A stretch of DNA of 64,000 nt. It comes from Phaeobacter sp. 22II1-1F12B (GTDB lineage Bacteria > Pseudomonadota > Alphaproteobacteria > Rhodobacterales > Rhodobacteraceae). Location of the stretch: NCBI RefSeq assembly GCF_002210165.1, contig NZ_AQQP01000007.1, positions 1-64,000 on the forward strand, read 5' to 3'. Shown in pieces: positions 16,891-25,102 of the stretch (positions are counted from its first letter, which is position 1; every line of letters begins with the position of its first letter). Below the pieces are notes generated by a model, which was not told the DNA's origin, ran no database searches, and saw only the letters and a program-made list of their open reading frames with translations. Both the position numbers and the translations under genes were made by a program.

Positions 16891-18419
16891 TGCGGCACCT
16901 CGCCGGCCTGCTGCGCCGCCTCGATGGCGAAACGCTGGCGCAGGAAATCGCCGGTGTTCGTATCGACGGTGTTCATCCACTGATCGGTGGTGAGCAATTC
17001 GCCGCCCGAGGCCTCATCCGCTTCGATCTCGGTATCCGCGCCGCGGTTGTCTTCGTTGTCAAAGGCCACCTCATCCGCGCCGATGCCCCTGTCTTCGCCG
17101 GTGTCAGACTGTTCGCGCGCGGATTCCACGTAGTCGAGGATTTCGCGCGCGAGGGCGAGGTTCTCGGCGGCACCGGGATAGTCCGGATCGCGTTCCAGCG
17201 TGGTTTCATAGGCTTTGATGCCATCGCGATAGGCGCGGTTGCGAATATGGGCGAGGCCCTCGGCAAAGGAGGCATCGGGCGTTTCGACCCGGTGAAAGAC
17301 GGTTGCGGCCTCATCGTACTGGCCGTCGCGCATGAGCGCCCAGCCGCGCCACATGGGGTCCTGAAAAAGCTCGGCGGCCTGTTCGTAATCCTTGCGGTCA
17401 TAGGCAAGGCGGCCCTGCTGATCGGGGGTAAAGAACCAGTCGGTGATACCGTCGGCCCGCGCCTCCGGAACCGGGGCCAGAACAAACGCGGCGAGCCAGA
17501 GATGCGCCCAGCGCATGGTCCAGCCGCGCCGGAACCAGAGCAGCGCCAGCAGCATCGCGGGCCATGCCATCATCCAGCCCCGGTCGTCCCACGGCTGATT
17601 GCCGCTTTCGGTGAGCGCGCGCTGATAGGCGGCGTTGAGCTGCCGGTCGATTTGCCGGACGTCGCTGTCATCGACGCTGGCCTCGATCACCGGAATATCG
17701 ACCGCGTCGAGCCCGGGATCGTTGGTGCCGGTGGGCAGCATGGAGAGCACCGCAAGGCTTGTCCCCTCGGCCCCGATGACCGATCCCGCCTCCGTCCGGT
17801 CCAGCGCATCGGCGACAAGGAGAATACCGCCGGGGGTCGGTTCTTTCGCGATGATCGACTGGGCAAGGGCAATGGCGGCGAGCGCGTCTGCCCCTTCGCT
17901 TGGCATCACATCGGGGGCCAGCCCGTCGAGATAGGGGTGGATGACATTGGCGTCCTCGGTCATCGGCACGACCGCATGGGCCGACCCCGCATAGGCGACA
18001 AGGGCGGTGCGGGCCCCGGCGCGCAGATCAAGGAGGTCGCGGATCTTTTGCTTGGCACGTTCAAGGCGCGAGGGCGCGAGATCGTCGGTCTCCATCGAAG
18101 GCGTGACCTTGAGCGCGATGACGATGGGCGCGGTCTGGGCGACGAAAGGGTCCGGCACGCGCGACCATGTCGGACCGGCCGCCCCGAGGCAGGCCAGCGC
18201 CAGCAGCAGCGCGACCCCGTCGATGGGTTCGATCCGGCGATGACCACTGTCGCCGACGGTGAGCGCCTTGTGCAGATGCGGCGCGATCCGGTCGAGAAGC
18301 TGGGCGGGCTTGCGGTTCTGACGCCGCGCCATCCACCACGCGATGGCGATCAGCGGCAAAAGCAAAAGCCAGAGTGGCCGCAGGAAATGAAACATCTCGA
18401 TGGCGAGGGAGAGGTTCAT
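16887..18419 (-). CDS. BatB-BatC-like VWA/TPR fusion with degenerate MIDAS
   Basis: A 510-residue membrane protein. Two N-terminal transmembrane helices (LWLLLLPLIAIAWWMA; VALLLALACLGAA) are followed by a von Willebrand A domain, further hydrophobic segments at about 285-325, and a C-terminal region of TPR-like repeats (GRLAYDRKDYEQAAELF, DGQYDEAATVFHRV, YRDGIKAYETTLERDPDYPGA) with an acidic tail. This combines BatB (VWA) and BatC (TPR) in one chain. The metal-site motif DxSxS is replaced by Lys104-V-Thr106-P-Ser108, so ordinary MIDAS metal binding is probably lost. The start overlaps the BatA-like stop (ATGA), and its own stop overlaps the BatD start. Probable role: scaffold with the MoxR AAA+ ATPase. 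Confidence 0.85.
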   Translation of the reverse strand: MNLSLAIEMFHFLRPLWLLLLPLIAIAWWMARRQNRKPAQLLDRIAPHLHKALTVGDSGHRRIEPIDGVALLLALACLGAAGPTWSRVPDPFVAQTAPIVIALKVTPSMETDDLAPSRLERAKQKIRDLLDLRAGARTALVAYAGSAHAVVPMTEDANVIHPYLDGLAPDVMPSEGADALAAIALAQSIIAKEPTPGGILLVADALDRTEAGSVIGAEGTSLAVLSMLPTGTNDPGLDAVDIPVIEASVDDSDVRQIDRQLNAAYQRALTESGNQPWDDRGWMMAWPAMLLALLWFRRGWTMRWAHLWLAAFVLAPVPEARADGITDWFFTPDQQGRLAYDRKDYEQAAELFQDPMWRGWALMRDGQYDEAATVFHRVETPDASFAEGLAHIRNRAYRDGIKAYETTLERDPDYPGAAENLALAREILDYVESAREQSDTGEDRGIGADEVAFDNEDNRGADTEIEADEASGGELLTTDQWMNTVDTNTGDFLRQRFAIEAAQQAGEVPQ

Positions 18420-19399
18420 GAATGCGCCCTCTGCCGTGTGGTCAGGACCAGATAGGCGGTCACGCCAAGGCCCAGGCCGGCGATCAGCGCAAGCGGTATC
18501 CATGCCAGCGACCGTCTTGGCCGGTAGGAGAGCGTTTCGGTTTCGCGCGGGGCCAGCGCGTCGATCCGGTCATAGACCTGTTGCAGCCCGTCCTGATCCT
18601 GCGCAAAGAAATACTGCCCACGGGTGCGTGCGGCGATCTGTTTGAGGGTCTCGAGGTCGACCTTATCCTCGCCCGAGGCCTCGGGGTTGCCGACGCCGAT
18701 GGTATAGATCTCGATCCCCTTGTTGCGGGCGATTTCGGCGGCATTCACCGGGCTCATCCGGCTGACCGTGTCGGTGCCGTCCGAGAGCAGGATCAACAGC
18801 CGCTGGTCGATATCGCTGGTTTCGAAGGTGCGGATCGCCAGCCCGATGGAATCGCCCAGCGCGGTATGGGGACCGGCCATGGCGACCGTGGTCTGGTTCA
18901 GAAGGTCGCCGATGGTTTGCAGGTCCTGCGTAAGCGGCGATTGCACATAGGCCTTTGATCCAAAGACGATCAGCGCCATGCGGTCGCCTTCGCGCCCTTC
19001 GATAAAGCTGCCGACCACGTTCTTGACCCCTTGCAGCCGCTGCAGGGTTTCGCCCGCCGGGGTCTGGAAATCGCGCGCGTCCATCGAACCGGAGATGTCG
19101 ATGGCGAGCACCACGTCGCGGGCGGATTTGCTGAGTTCGATAGGCTGGCCGACTTTCTCGGGCCGGGCCAGCGCGAGGACCAGCAGGCACCAGATCAGGA
19201 TGCCGGTGGCGGTTTGCAGTAGGCTTCGGCCCAGCACCACCGATCCCGGTCCCGGTTCGCTGCCAACCGTTTCGACCACGCGGCGGAAGAAGGGGATGCG
19301 CAGGGCGGGCACCCGTTCGCGATGGGCGGGGACGAGGTAATGGACCAGCAGTGGCAGCGGCAGAAGTAAAAGCGCCCAGGGAAAGCCGAGGGAGATCAC
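18416..19399 (-). CDS. BatA-like VWA domain membrane protein
   Basis: A 327-residue protein. Residues 1-24 and about 57-78 are transmembrane helices, then comes a VWA domain with an intact MIDAS motif, Asp101-I-Ser103-G-Ser105, and later the conserved threonine and LLILLSDGTDT segment. A last helix lies near the C-terminus (IPLALIAGLGLGVTAYLVL). BatA-type proteins are inner-membrane VWA partners of MoxR ATPases. I choose the GTG at 19399, because it overlaps the preceding stop as GTGA and gives the expected start VISLGFPWALLLLP. The much longer open frame upstream reads through the DUF4381 and DUF58 genes in the wrong frame and is rejected. Confidence 0.88.
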   Translation of the reverse strand: MISLGFPWALLLLPLPLLVHYLVPAHRERVPALRIPFFRRVVETVGSEPGPGSVVLGRSLLQTATGILIWCLLVLALARPEKVGQPIELSKSARDVVLAIDISGSMDARDFQTPAGETLQRLQGVKNVVGSFIEGREGDRMALIVFGSKAYVQSPLTQDLQTIGDLLNQTTVAMAGPHTALGDSIGLAIRTFETSDIDQRLLILLSDGTDTVSRMSPVNAAEIARNKGIEIYTIGVGNPEASGEDKVDLETLKQIAARTRGQYFFAQDQDGLQQVYDRIDALAPRETETLSYRPRRSLAWIPLALIAGLGLGVTAYLVLTTRQRAHS

Positions 19400-19908
19400 G
19401 AGACCTCTCCGGGCCATGCCATGTGGCGGCGTCTGCGCGGGCTGCGATGCGGCTGATGGGTGCGGACCCACTGGATGGCGATGGGGGCCAGATCGGGCAC
19501 CGGCTCGGACGGGCGATAGGGGGCACCGGCAACGCAGCGCCCGACGCCCTTGGAAAACAGGGTGGTTTCGGAGGTCGCATCGAGGAACGCCAGCCAGTCC
19601 TCGCCCGAGAGGGCGGCGACCTCGGTCCGGGGATAGGCGGCCAGAGCGGTCTGCCGCAGGATCAGCGCGATTTCTGCCGGGTCGCCCCCGGCGCGTTCGA
19701 TGGCCTGTTCCGCTTCGCGGCGGTAGGCGTTGGCGCGGTGACGGCGCCGCCAGACCCAGATGCCCCATCCAAGCAGCAGGAGGAGCAGAATGGCCAGCGC
19801 GGCCCAGCCCCATGTTTCTGGGCGCATGGATACCGGCACCGGTTCTTCGGGCCGGATCAGTTGATCGAGCATGTCGACAAGGTTCGTGGGGGTGGTTTCG
19901 GGTTCCAT
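19396..19908 (-). CDS. DUF4381 membrane protein
   Basis: A 170-residue protein with a short periplasmic N-terminus (TNLVDMLDQLIRPEEPVPVSM), one transmembrane helix (WGWAALAILLLLLLGWGIWVW) and a basic, helical cytosolic domain containing the LSGEDWLAFLD motif seen in DUF4381 proteins. The family is found almost only inside MoxR/Bat operons, between the DUF58 and BatA genes, exactly as here. Biochemical function is unknown. Its start codon shares one base with the DUF58 stop (TGATG), and its end overlaps the BatA start by 4 bp. Confidence 0.8.
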   Translation of the reverse strand: MEPETTPTNLVDMLDQLIRPEEPVPVSMRPETWGWAALAILLLLLLGWGIWVWRRRHRANAYRREAEQAIERAGGDPAEIALILRQTALAAYPRTEVAALSGEDWLAFLDATSETTLFSKGVGRCVAGAPYRPSEPVPDLAPIAIQWVRTHQPHRSPRRRRHMAWPGEVS

Positions 19909-20891
19909 CAGCGCGCCTGCCCCGCCAGCCCCATGAGGCGGCGCATCTGGCGCAGGCTGTCCTCGGCCGAACTGACCGGCAGGACCGGGATGCCGAAACG
20001 TCGCTGCCAGTCGAGCACCTGCGCCAGCCGCCCCTTAGCCATTTCATCGAGACGCCGGTGCGCGGCGCGATCGGCGGTGTCGATTTCGGCCTGAAGCTCA
20101 CCATCGGATACCACGATTTTCAGACCCGGCGGCATGTCGTCGGCGAAAGGGTCCGAGACCAGCCCGAGCACCAGATCGTTGTGCCGCGCCAGCCCGGCGA
20201 CGAGTTTCTCGGTGGTAGCGTCGACCTCGTCGAAATCGCTAAACACGAGAATGAGGTGGTTGCGCGGGGCGATCCGGGCCACCGATTGCAGCACACGGTT
20301 CATCGGCATCGGGGTCACCGGCGGGGATTCCGCGTGCAAAAGCCCGTTGGCGGCGGCGAGCGAGGACAGGAAGGCCATCAGCGAAGAACGGGACCGTGCG
20401 GGCCGGATTTCGGCGATATCCGCATCGCCAAAGACAATGCCGCCAACGCGGTCGCCCTGATCGGCGATGCGAAAGGCGGCCAGCGCCGCGCATTCCGCTG
20501 CCGTCACCGATTTCATGTTGAGCACCGAACCGAAGAACATCGACATGCGTTGATCCACGACGATGAGCGCGGGGCGGTCGCGTTCCTCAGTATAGACGCG
20601 CACATGGGGTTTGCCGGTGCGGGCGGTGACTTTCCAGTCGATGGTGCGCACGTCATCGGACGGAAGGTAATCACGCAGTTCCTCGAAGTTCAGCCCGCGT
20701 CCGCGCAGGCGCGAGGCATGGCGACCGTTCAGCACGCTGCGCGCGGGCTGGCGCGGCAGGAAGCTGATCCGTCTTGCCTGCGCCTCGAGCCGGCGCAGAT
20801 GCGCAAGATCGACCGAAATGCGCGTATCCGTGCCGGAAGGCGGCGCGGGGGGCGTAAGTCCGGCTCTTATGCGGGCGGCACGATCCTGCAT
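19908..20891 (-). CDS. DUF58 domain protein (MoxR-associated, VWA-like)
   Basis: A 327-residue soluble protein with the DUF58 core: RGRGLNFEELRDYLPSDDVRTIDWKVTART, followed by VYTEERDRPALIVVDQRMSMFFGS. The last segment is a VWA-like fold in which the metal-binding serine pattern is modified (DQRMS). DUF58 proteins accompany MoxR ATPases and are thought to act as their adaptors. It begins 4 bp after the MoxR gene stop and is joined to DUF4381 by a one-base overlap, so it is in the same transcript. Confidence 0.88.
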   Translation of the reverse strand: MQDRAARIRAGLTPPAPPSGTDTRISVDLAHLRRLEAQARRISFLPRQPARSVLNGRHASRLRGRGLNFEELRDYLPSDDVRTIDWKVTARTGKPHVRVYTEERDRPALIVVDQRMSMFFGSVLNMKSVTAAECAALAAFRIADQGDRVGGIVFGDADIAEIRPARSRSSLMAFLSSLAAANGLLHAESPPVTPMPMNRVLQSVARIAPRNHLILVFSDFDEVDATTEKLVAGLARHNDLVLGLVSDPFADDMPPGLKIVVSDGELQAEIDTADRAAHRRLDEMAKGRLAQVLDWQRRFGIPVLPVSSAEDSLRQMRRLMGLAGQAR

Positions 20892-20895
20892 GGCG

Positions 20896-21888
20896 TCAGG
20901 TCAGTGCGACCTGTTTGAGGATCTCGGACACCACCCGGTCGGGGGTGACGCCCTCGCCCTGCGCCTCGAACGTCAAGCCAAGACGGTGACGCAGCACGTC
21001 CGACGCGATGGCGCGGATATCCTCGGGGTCGACATAGTCGCGGCCCGCGAGCCATGCATGGGTGCGCCCGCATTTGTCGAGCGCGAGCGAGGCGCGGGGC
21101 GAGGCACCGATCTCGATCCAGCGCGGCAGATCATCGCCGAATTCGGACGGGATGCGCGTCGCGTTCACCAGATCGGCCATGTAGCGTTCGATGGCGTCCG
21201 AGACATGGATCGCGCCGATTTCAGCCCGAGCATCGAAGACCGCCTGCTGCGGAATCGCGGCGGGTTTTTCGGTGGGTGCGGTGCCCCCGCCCTGCCCTGC
21301 CATCGCGGCGATTTCCTCGCCCCGGACAAGGCGGATCACCTCGACCTCGTCCTCGACCGGCGGATAGGTGATGAGCACATGCATGAGGAAACGGTCCATC
21401 TGCGCCTCGGGGAGCGGATAGGTGCCCTCTTGCTCGACCGGGTTCTGAGTGGCCATCACCATGAAGAGCGGCTCCATCGGGTGGGTGGTGCCCGCGACCG
21501 TCACCTGCCGTTCCTCCATCGCTTCGAGCAGGGCCGCCTGCACCTTGGCCGGGGCGCGGTTGATTTCATCGGCCAGCACGATATTGGCAAAGATCGGCCC
21601 CGGTTCGAACCGGAACTCGGACTTGTCGCCGGACTGATAGTAAACCTCGGTACCGGTCACGTCCGAGGGGAGCAGATCGGGCGTGAACTGGATGCGGCTG
21701 AAATCGGCCTCGAGGTTCCTGGCCAGCGCCTTGATCGCGCGGGTCTTGGCGAGGCCCGGCAGGCCCTCGACCAGCAGGTTGCCATTGGCGAGAAGCCCGA
21801 TCAGAAGCCGTTCGATCACGTCGCGCTGTCCGATGATCGACTGGCCCATGCGGCTGCGCAGGTCGTCGATTTGATCGCGTGCCGTCAT
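20896..21888 (-). CDS. MoxR family AAA+ ATPase
   Basis: A 330-residue AAA+ ATPase. Walker A is GLPGLAKTRA, Walker B lies in NIVLADEINRAPAKVQAALLEAMEE, and the sensor-1/arginine-finger region is FMVMATQNPVEQEGTYPLPEAQMDRFLM. These are the diagnostic MoxR strings. MoxR proteins act as chaperone-like ATPases that mature or remodel envelope complexes together with VWA proteins. I prefer ATG 21888 because it overlaps the HAD gene stop as ATGA, like the other junctions in this cluster. ATG 21903, five residues longer, is the alternative. Confidence 0.92.
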   Translation of the reverse strand: MTARDQIDDLRSRMGQSIIGQRDVIERLLIGLLANGNLLVEGLPGLAKTRAIKALARNLEADFSRIQFTPDLLPSDVTGTEVYYQSGDKSEFRFEPGPIFANIVLADEINRAPAKVQAALLEAMEERQVTVAGTTHPMEPLFMVMATQNPVEQEGTYPLPEAQMDRFLMHVLITYPPVEDEVEVIRLVRGEEIAAMAGQGGGTAPTEKPAAIPQQAVFDARAEIGAIHVSDAIERYMADLVNATRIPSEFGDDLPRWIEIGASPRASLALDKCGRTHAWLAGRDYVDPEDIRAIASDVLRHRLGLTFEAQGEGVTPDRVVSEILKQVALT

Positions 21889-22859
21889 CTGGAGCCGGTC
21901 CATATCCTCGACCAGTCCTCTGCCATGTCGATAATCGTCCAGCCACGCTCGGCGGCTTCGTCCAAACCGCGGTTGAGAACGCCGACATGGCCGTCGCGGT
22001 CATAGGCAAATTCGCGGTCGCCGTCGGTGTGGTGCAGCAGCATCCCGAAACGCGGCCCTTCCCCGGCGGTGGTCCATTCCAGCATCGCGAAATCGCCATC
22101 CGAGTTGCCGGAGGCAAAGATAGGACGCTTGCCAATATGCCGCATGATGCCGACGGGTTTGCCCTCTTTATCGTCGATAAATGTAACGCCGCCGTCCTTC
22201 ATGATCGTGGGTGTGCCGCTTTCGGCAGAGTAGGATGTATTGCCCTCGGTCCCGACCACCTGCCAGGGCGGGATGCCATAGGCCTCATCCGCGAAGGAGC
22301 GGATGAAATCGATGCCGCCGCCCGAGACGATATAGGTGGCAAAGCCTTCGTCACGCAGGTAGCGCAGCAGTTCGACCATCGGCTGATAGGTCATCTCGGC
22401 ATAGGCCATGCCCGTGGTCGGATGCTTGGCGGTGGCGAGCCATTCGGAGGCGGAGGTCTCGAAATCCGCCGGGGTGATCGCAGCGTGCGAGATGTTGATG
22501 ATCTCGATCAGGCCCTCGACACCCTCTGCCATCATACCTTCCATGTCACCGTCATTGGCGGCCTTGAGCACATCGGAGCTGAGGATACCGGGATCGGCCT
22601 GAGCCTTTTCCCGCAGAATGTCGAGCGCGTAGTAAAGCTGAAAATAGGCAGGCTGTTCGGCCCAGAGGGTGCCGTCATTGTCGAACACGGCGATCCGGTC
22701 TTCGGGGGTGACGTAAGTTTCGAGCCCCGGAGTTGTTACGTTATCGACGAATTCGATGATCGCGCTCTTGGTGTCGGTGTCGTTCCAAGAGGGCAGCGGA
22801 TCGGCATGGGCAGCGCTGCAGGCCACGAAAAGGGCGGCGGCGCAGGCGAGCTTTGGCAT
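21885..22859 (-). CDS. Secreted HAD superfamily phosphatase
   Basis: A 324-residue protein with an N-terminal signal peptide (MPKLACAAALFVACSAAHA) and an AGGAG ribosome binding site 8 bases before ATG 22859. The mature chain carries HAD motif I at Asp60-N-Asp62 (AVFDNDGTLW), motif II in YIVSGGG, and motif IV in ASGNSDGDFAMLEW. The arrangement is close to phosphoserine-phosphatase-like HAD proteins, but the export signal puts it in the periplasm, so a scavenging or envelope-modifying phosphatase is more likely. It lies between a secreted sulfatase gene and the MoxR gene, overlapping the latter by 4 bp. Substrate unknown. Confidence 0.85.
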   Translation of the reverse strand: MPKLACAAALFVACSAAHADPLPSWNDTDTKSAIIEFVDNVTTPGLETYVTPEDRIAVFDNDGTLWAEQPAYFQLYYALDILREKAQADPGILSSDVLKAANDGDMEGMMAEGVEGLIEIINISHAAITPADFETSASEWLATAKHPTTGMAYAEMTYQPMVELLRYLRDEGFATYIVSGGGIDFIRSFADEAYGIPPWQVVGTEGNTSYSAESGTPTIMKDGGVTFIDDKEGKPVGIMRHIGKRPIFASGNSDGDFAMLEWTTAGEGPRFGMLLHHTDGDREFAYDRDGHVGVLNRGLDEAAERGWTIIDMAEDWSRIWTGSR

Positions 22860-22962
22860 GGTGGAAGCTCCTGTATTCTTGCTGAGTATTGATCGGCACC
22901 GGCAACCCGGAACCCGGAAAATGTCGTGTAAGTAGAATGCGAAAGGGTCGGCCGCATGGAAA

Positions 22963-22986
22963 GGAAGGCCGGTCTCCCGGCCTTCC
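22963..22986 (-). terminator. Strong stem-loop after the sulfatase gene
   Basis: A perfect 10-bp hairpin, GGAAGGCCGG (22963-22972) and CCGGCCTTCC (22977-22986), with a TCTC loop, starts 18 bases after the sulfatase stop. On the minus strand it is followed only by TTTCC, so it may be a partial terminator or an mRNA-stabilising stem that separates expression of sulfatase from the HAD-MoxR-Bat genes. Confidence 0.55.
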
Positions 22987-23004
22987 GTGGTCAAGCAGTC
23001 TAAA

Positions 23005-24570
23005 TCAGTTGCTTCCCATGTTATCGAGGCTTGCGTTCAGCGCCTCCTGGATTTGGTCGATCGAGAAGCTGTCCGGGCGCTGCGAGGGCGGATATTCTTC
23101 GAAGGTGGCGAAGAACTTCGCGACTTCCTGCGACGCCGGGGCAACGAGATAGGCATGGTCGCTTACCCAGTCCCAGTAGGTGTTCGACGTGATGTCCGCG
23201 CGTTCGTAAGGATCGGCGCGCAGGTCGAACAGTTTTGGCACGCGGAGTTCTGTGAAGGGTTCGGCCCAGACACCCATGGTCCCTTGTTTACGCTGTTCCT
23301 TGAAGACGACCTTCCAGTTCTCATACCGCAGTCCGACGATTTCACCGTCATCGTTGATATAGAAGAACTCGGTCCGCGCGCCGTCGTCGGTTTCGCCGGT
23401 CAGGTAGGGCAGCTGATTGTACCCATCGAGATAGTTCTTGTATTCACTACCGTTGATGGTTGTTCCTTCGAGCAGGCGTTCCTTGATGTCGGTATCACCG
23501 ACGGCCGCCATGATGGTGGGGAACCAGTCAAGGCCCGAGAACATTTCGGTAAAGACCGACCCCGGTTCGATATGGCCCGGCCAGCGGATCAGGGCCGGAA
23601 CACGATAAGCGCCTTCCCAGTTCGTGTTCTTTTCGGAACGGAACGGGGTGGTGCCGGCATCCGGCCAGGTGTTCTGGTGCGGGCCGTTGTCGGTCGTGTA
23701 GATCACGAGGGTGTTGTCGGCGACGCCCAATTCGTCCAGCGCATCCAGTACCGTGCCGATAACGCCGTCATTTTCGACCATGCCATCGGCATATTCGGTT
23801 GGCGCGGTCAGCCCCGGCTCGCTCCGGTTTTCTTCACGGACGTGGGTTTTGTAGTGCATCCGCGTGGTGTTGTACCATGTAAAGAAGGGGGTGCCGGATT
23901 CCACGGCGCGGGTCATGAAGTCGATCGCACCTGCGGCTGTTTCTTCATCAACCGTTTCCATCCGCTTTCTCGTCAGCGGACCGGTGTCCTGAATTTCGCC
24001 GTCCGCAAAGGAATGCAGCACGCCGCGGGGGCCGAAACGCTCGCGGAATTCCGGATCTGTCGGATAGTTGAACTGTTCCGGTTCTTCCTCGGCATTCAGG
24101 TGATAGAGGTTGCCGAAGAATTCATCAAAACCGTGCTCGGTCGGCAGATGCTCATCGCGGTCACCAAGGTGGTTCTTGCCGAACTGGCCCGTTGTATAGC
24201 CGTGGTCCTTGAGCGCCGAGGCCAGGGTCACATCAACTGGCTGCATGCCCGCCTTTGCGCCGGGCAAGCCGACCTTGGAAAGCCCTGTCCGCAGGGTTGA
24301 CTGACCGGTAATGAAGGTCGAACGACCTGCTGTGCAGCTCTGCTCGGCATAGTAGTCGGTGAACTTGCCGCCTTCCTCGGCGATCCGGTCGATATTGGGT
24401 GTGTTATAGCCCATCAGGCCGAAACTGAAGGTGGACAGGTTGGTCTGACCGATATCGTCGCCAAAGATGACGAGGATGTTAGGTTTGTCTGCGTCGGCGC
24501 TCTCCTGCGCCGCAGCCGTACTGGCAGCCACCACGGCAGCGAGCACGACAAGTGGTTTCAAGAAGGTCAC
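23005..24570 (-). CDS. Secreted arylsulfatase-type sulfatase
   Basis: A 521-residue periplasmic enzyme. A signal peptide (VLAAVVAASTAAAQ) is followed by PNILVIFGDDIGQTNLS, which supplies the paired aspartates for calcium. The sulfatase signature SCTAGRSTFITGQ follows, with Cys79 as the residue expected to be oxidised to formylglycine. It matches C-x-[AP]-x-R with Ala instead of the usual Pro. Later come GKNHLGD and the TDNGPHQNTWPDAG metal-site region. The start is GTG at 24570 behind AGGGGGA. Type I sulfatases hydrolyse sulfate esters (phosphonate and phosphate monoesters in relatives). No formylglycine-generating enzyme is in the window. The gene leads the cluster with HAD phosphatase and MoxR/Bat genes, although a 145-bp gap with a stem-loop follows it. 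Confidence 0.92.
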   Translation of the reverse strand: MTFLKPLVVLAAVVAASTAAAQESADADKPNILVIFGDDIGQTNLSTFSFGLMGYNTPNIDRIAEEGGKFTDYYAEQSCTAGRSTFITGQSTLRTGLSKVGLPGAKAGMQPVDVTLASALKDHGYTTGQFGKNHLGDRDEHLPTEHGFDEFFGNLYHLNAEEEPEQFNYPTDPEFRERFGPRGVLHSFADGEIQDTGPLTRKRMETVDEETAAGAIDFMTRAVESGTPFFTWYNTTRMHYKTHVREENRSEPGLTAPTEYADGMVENDGVIGTVLDALDELGVADNTLVIYTTDNGPHQNTWPDAGTTPFRSEKNTNWEGAYRVPALIRWPGHIEPGSVFTEMFSGLDWFPTIMAAVGDTDIKERLLEGTTINGSEYKNYLDGYNQLPYLTGETDDGARTEFFYINDDGEIVGLRYENWKVVFKEQRKQGTMGVWAEPFTELRVPKLFDLRADPYERADITSNTYWDWVSDHAYLVAPASQEVAKFFATFEEYPPSQRPDSFSIDQIQEALNASLDNMGSN

Positions 24571-25102
24571 TTTGGGAGTCCCCCTAAACTAGATGCAAAT
24601 TGGTCGTCGAGCCTTGGAAATCGGAAATACGAGTTCTTATTGCCCCTTGCGGGGATGCTGCTGGTCGGCCTGCCTAAATCAAGGAATGTCCCTGCGACGC
24701 TCCTTCGCTCCGAAATCTCTCTGATAACAAGAATCAATCACTGGTTACTCTACCTAAGAGGTTGCACCGTAAGGGCTTCTGCGATCAACTAAAAATTAAT
24801 TTTTTTGTGCCACGCGCACGTTTTAGCTGCATTTCGCCCGTATGCCGGGGATTATTCTAAAGGCATATGAAACCTGTGTGACGCGGCGCGGAACGACTGT
24901 TTACATAGCGCAACCGTAAGCTGTTTCGCGAGCGAGAACCGGGACCGTTCGTCAGAGAACAGCGCAGAAATCGGCGGGCGTGGATCGACGTTTTCCGGCA
25001 CCGCGGCTTGACTTGCACCGGCACATGCGCCCCCATGCAGACAAAGGTTCGGGCGGTAAGAATATTCAAAGCCCGACGATCTGGCGTGATTATCCCCGAT
25101 AG
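24571..25102. other. 532-bp divergent intergenic region
   Basis: This gap separates the leftward sulfatase gene from the rightward CofD-like gene and should hold both promoters. It is A/T rich around 24780-24860 and includes the 14-base self-complementary stretch AAAAATTAATTTTT at 24791-24804. Open frames in it are short or antisense-like and lack ribosome binding sites, so I call no gene. Confidence 0.6.

Noticed and set aside
19400-20104. N-terminal extension of the BatA-like protein
   Set aside because: The extension overlaps DUF4381 and part of DUF58 on the same strand in another frame; the membrane helix and a GTGA overlap mark the start at 19399.
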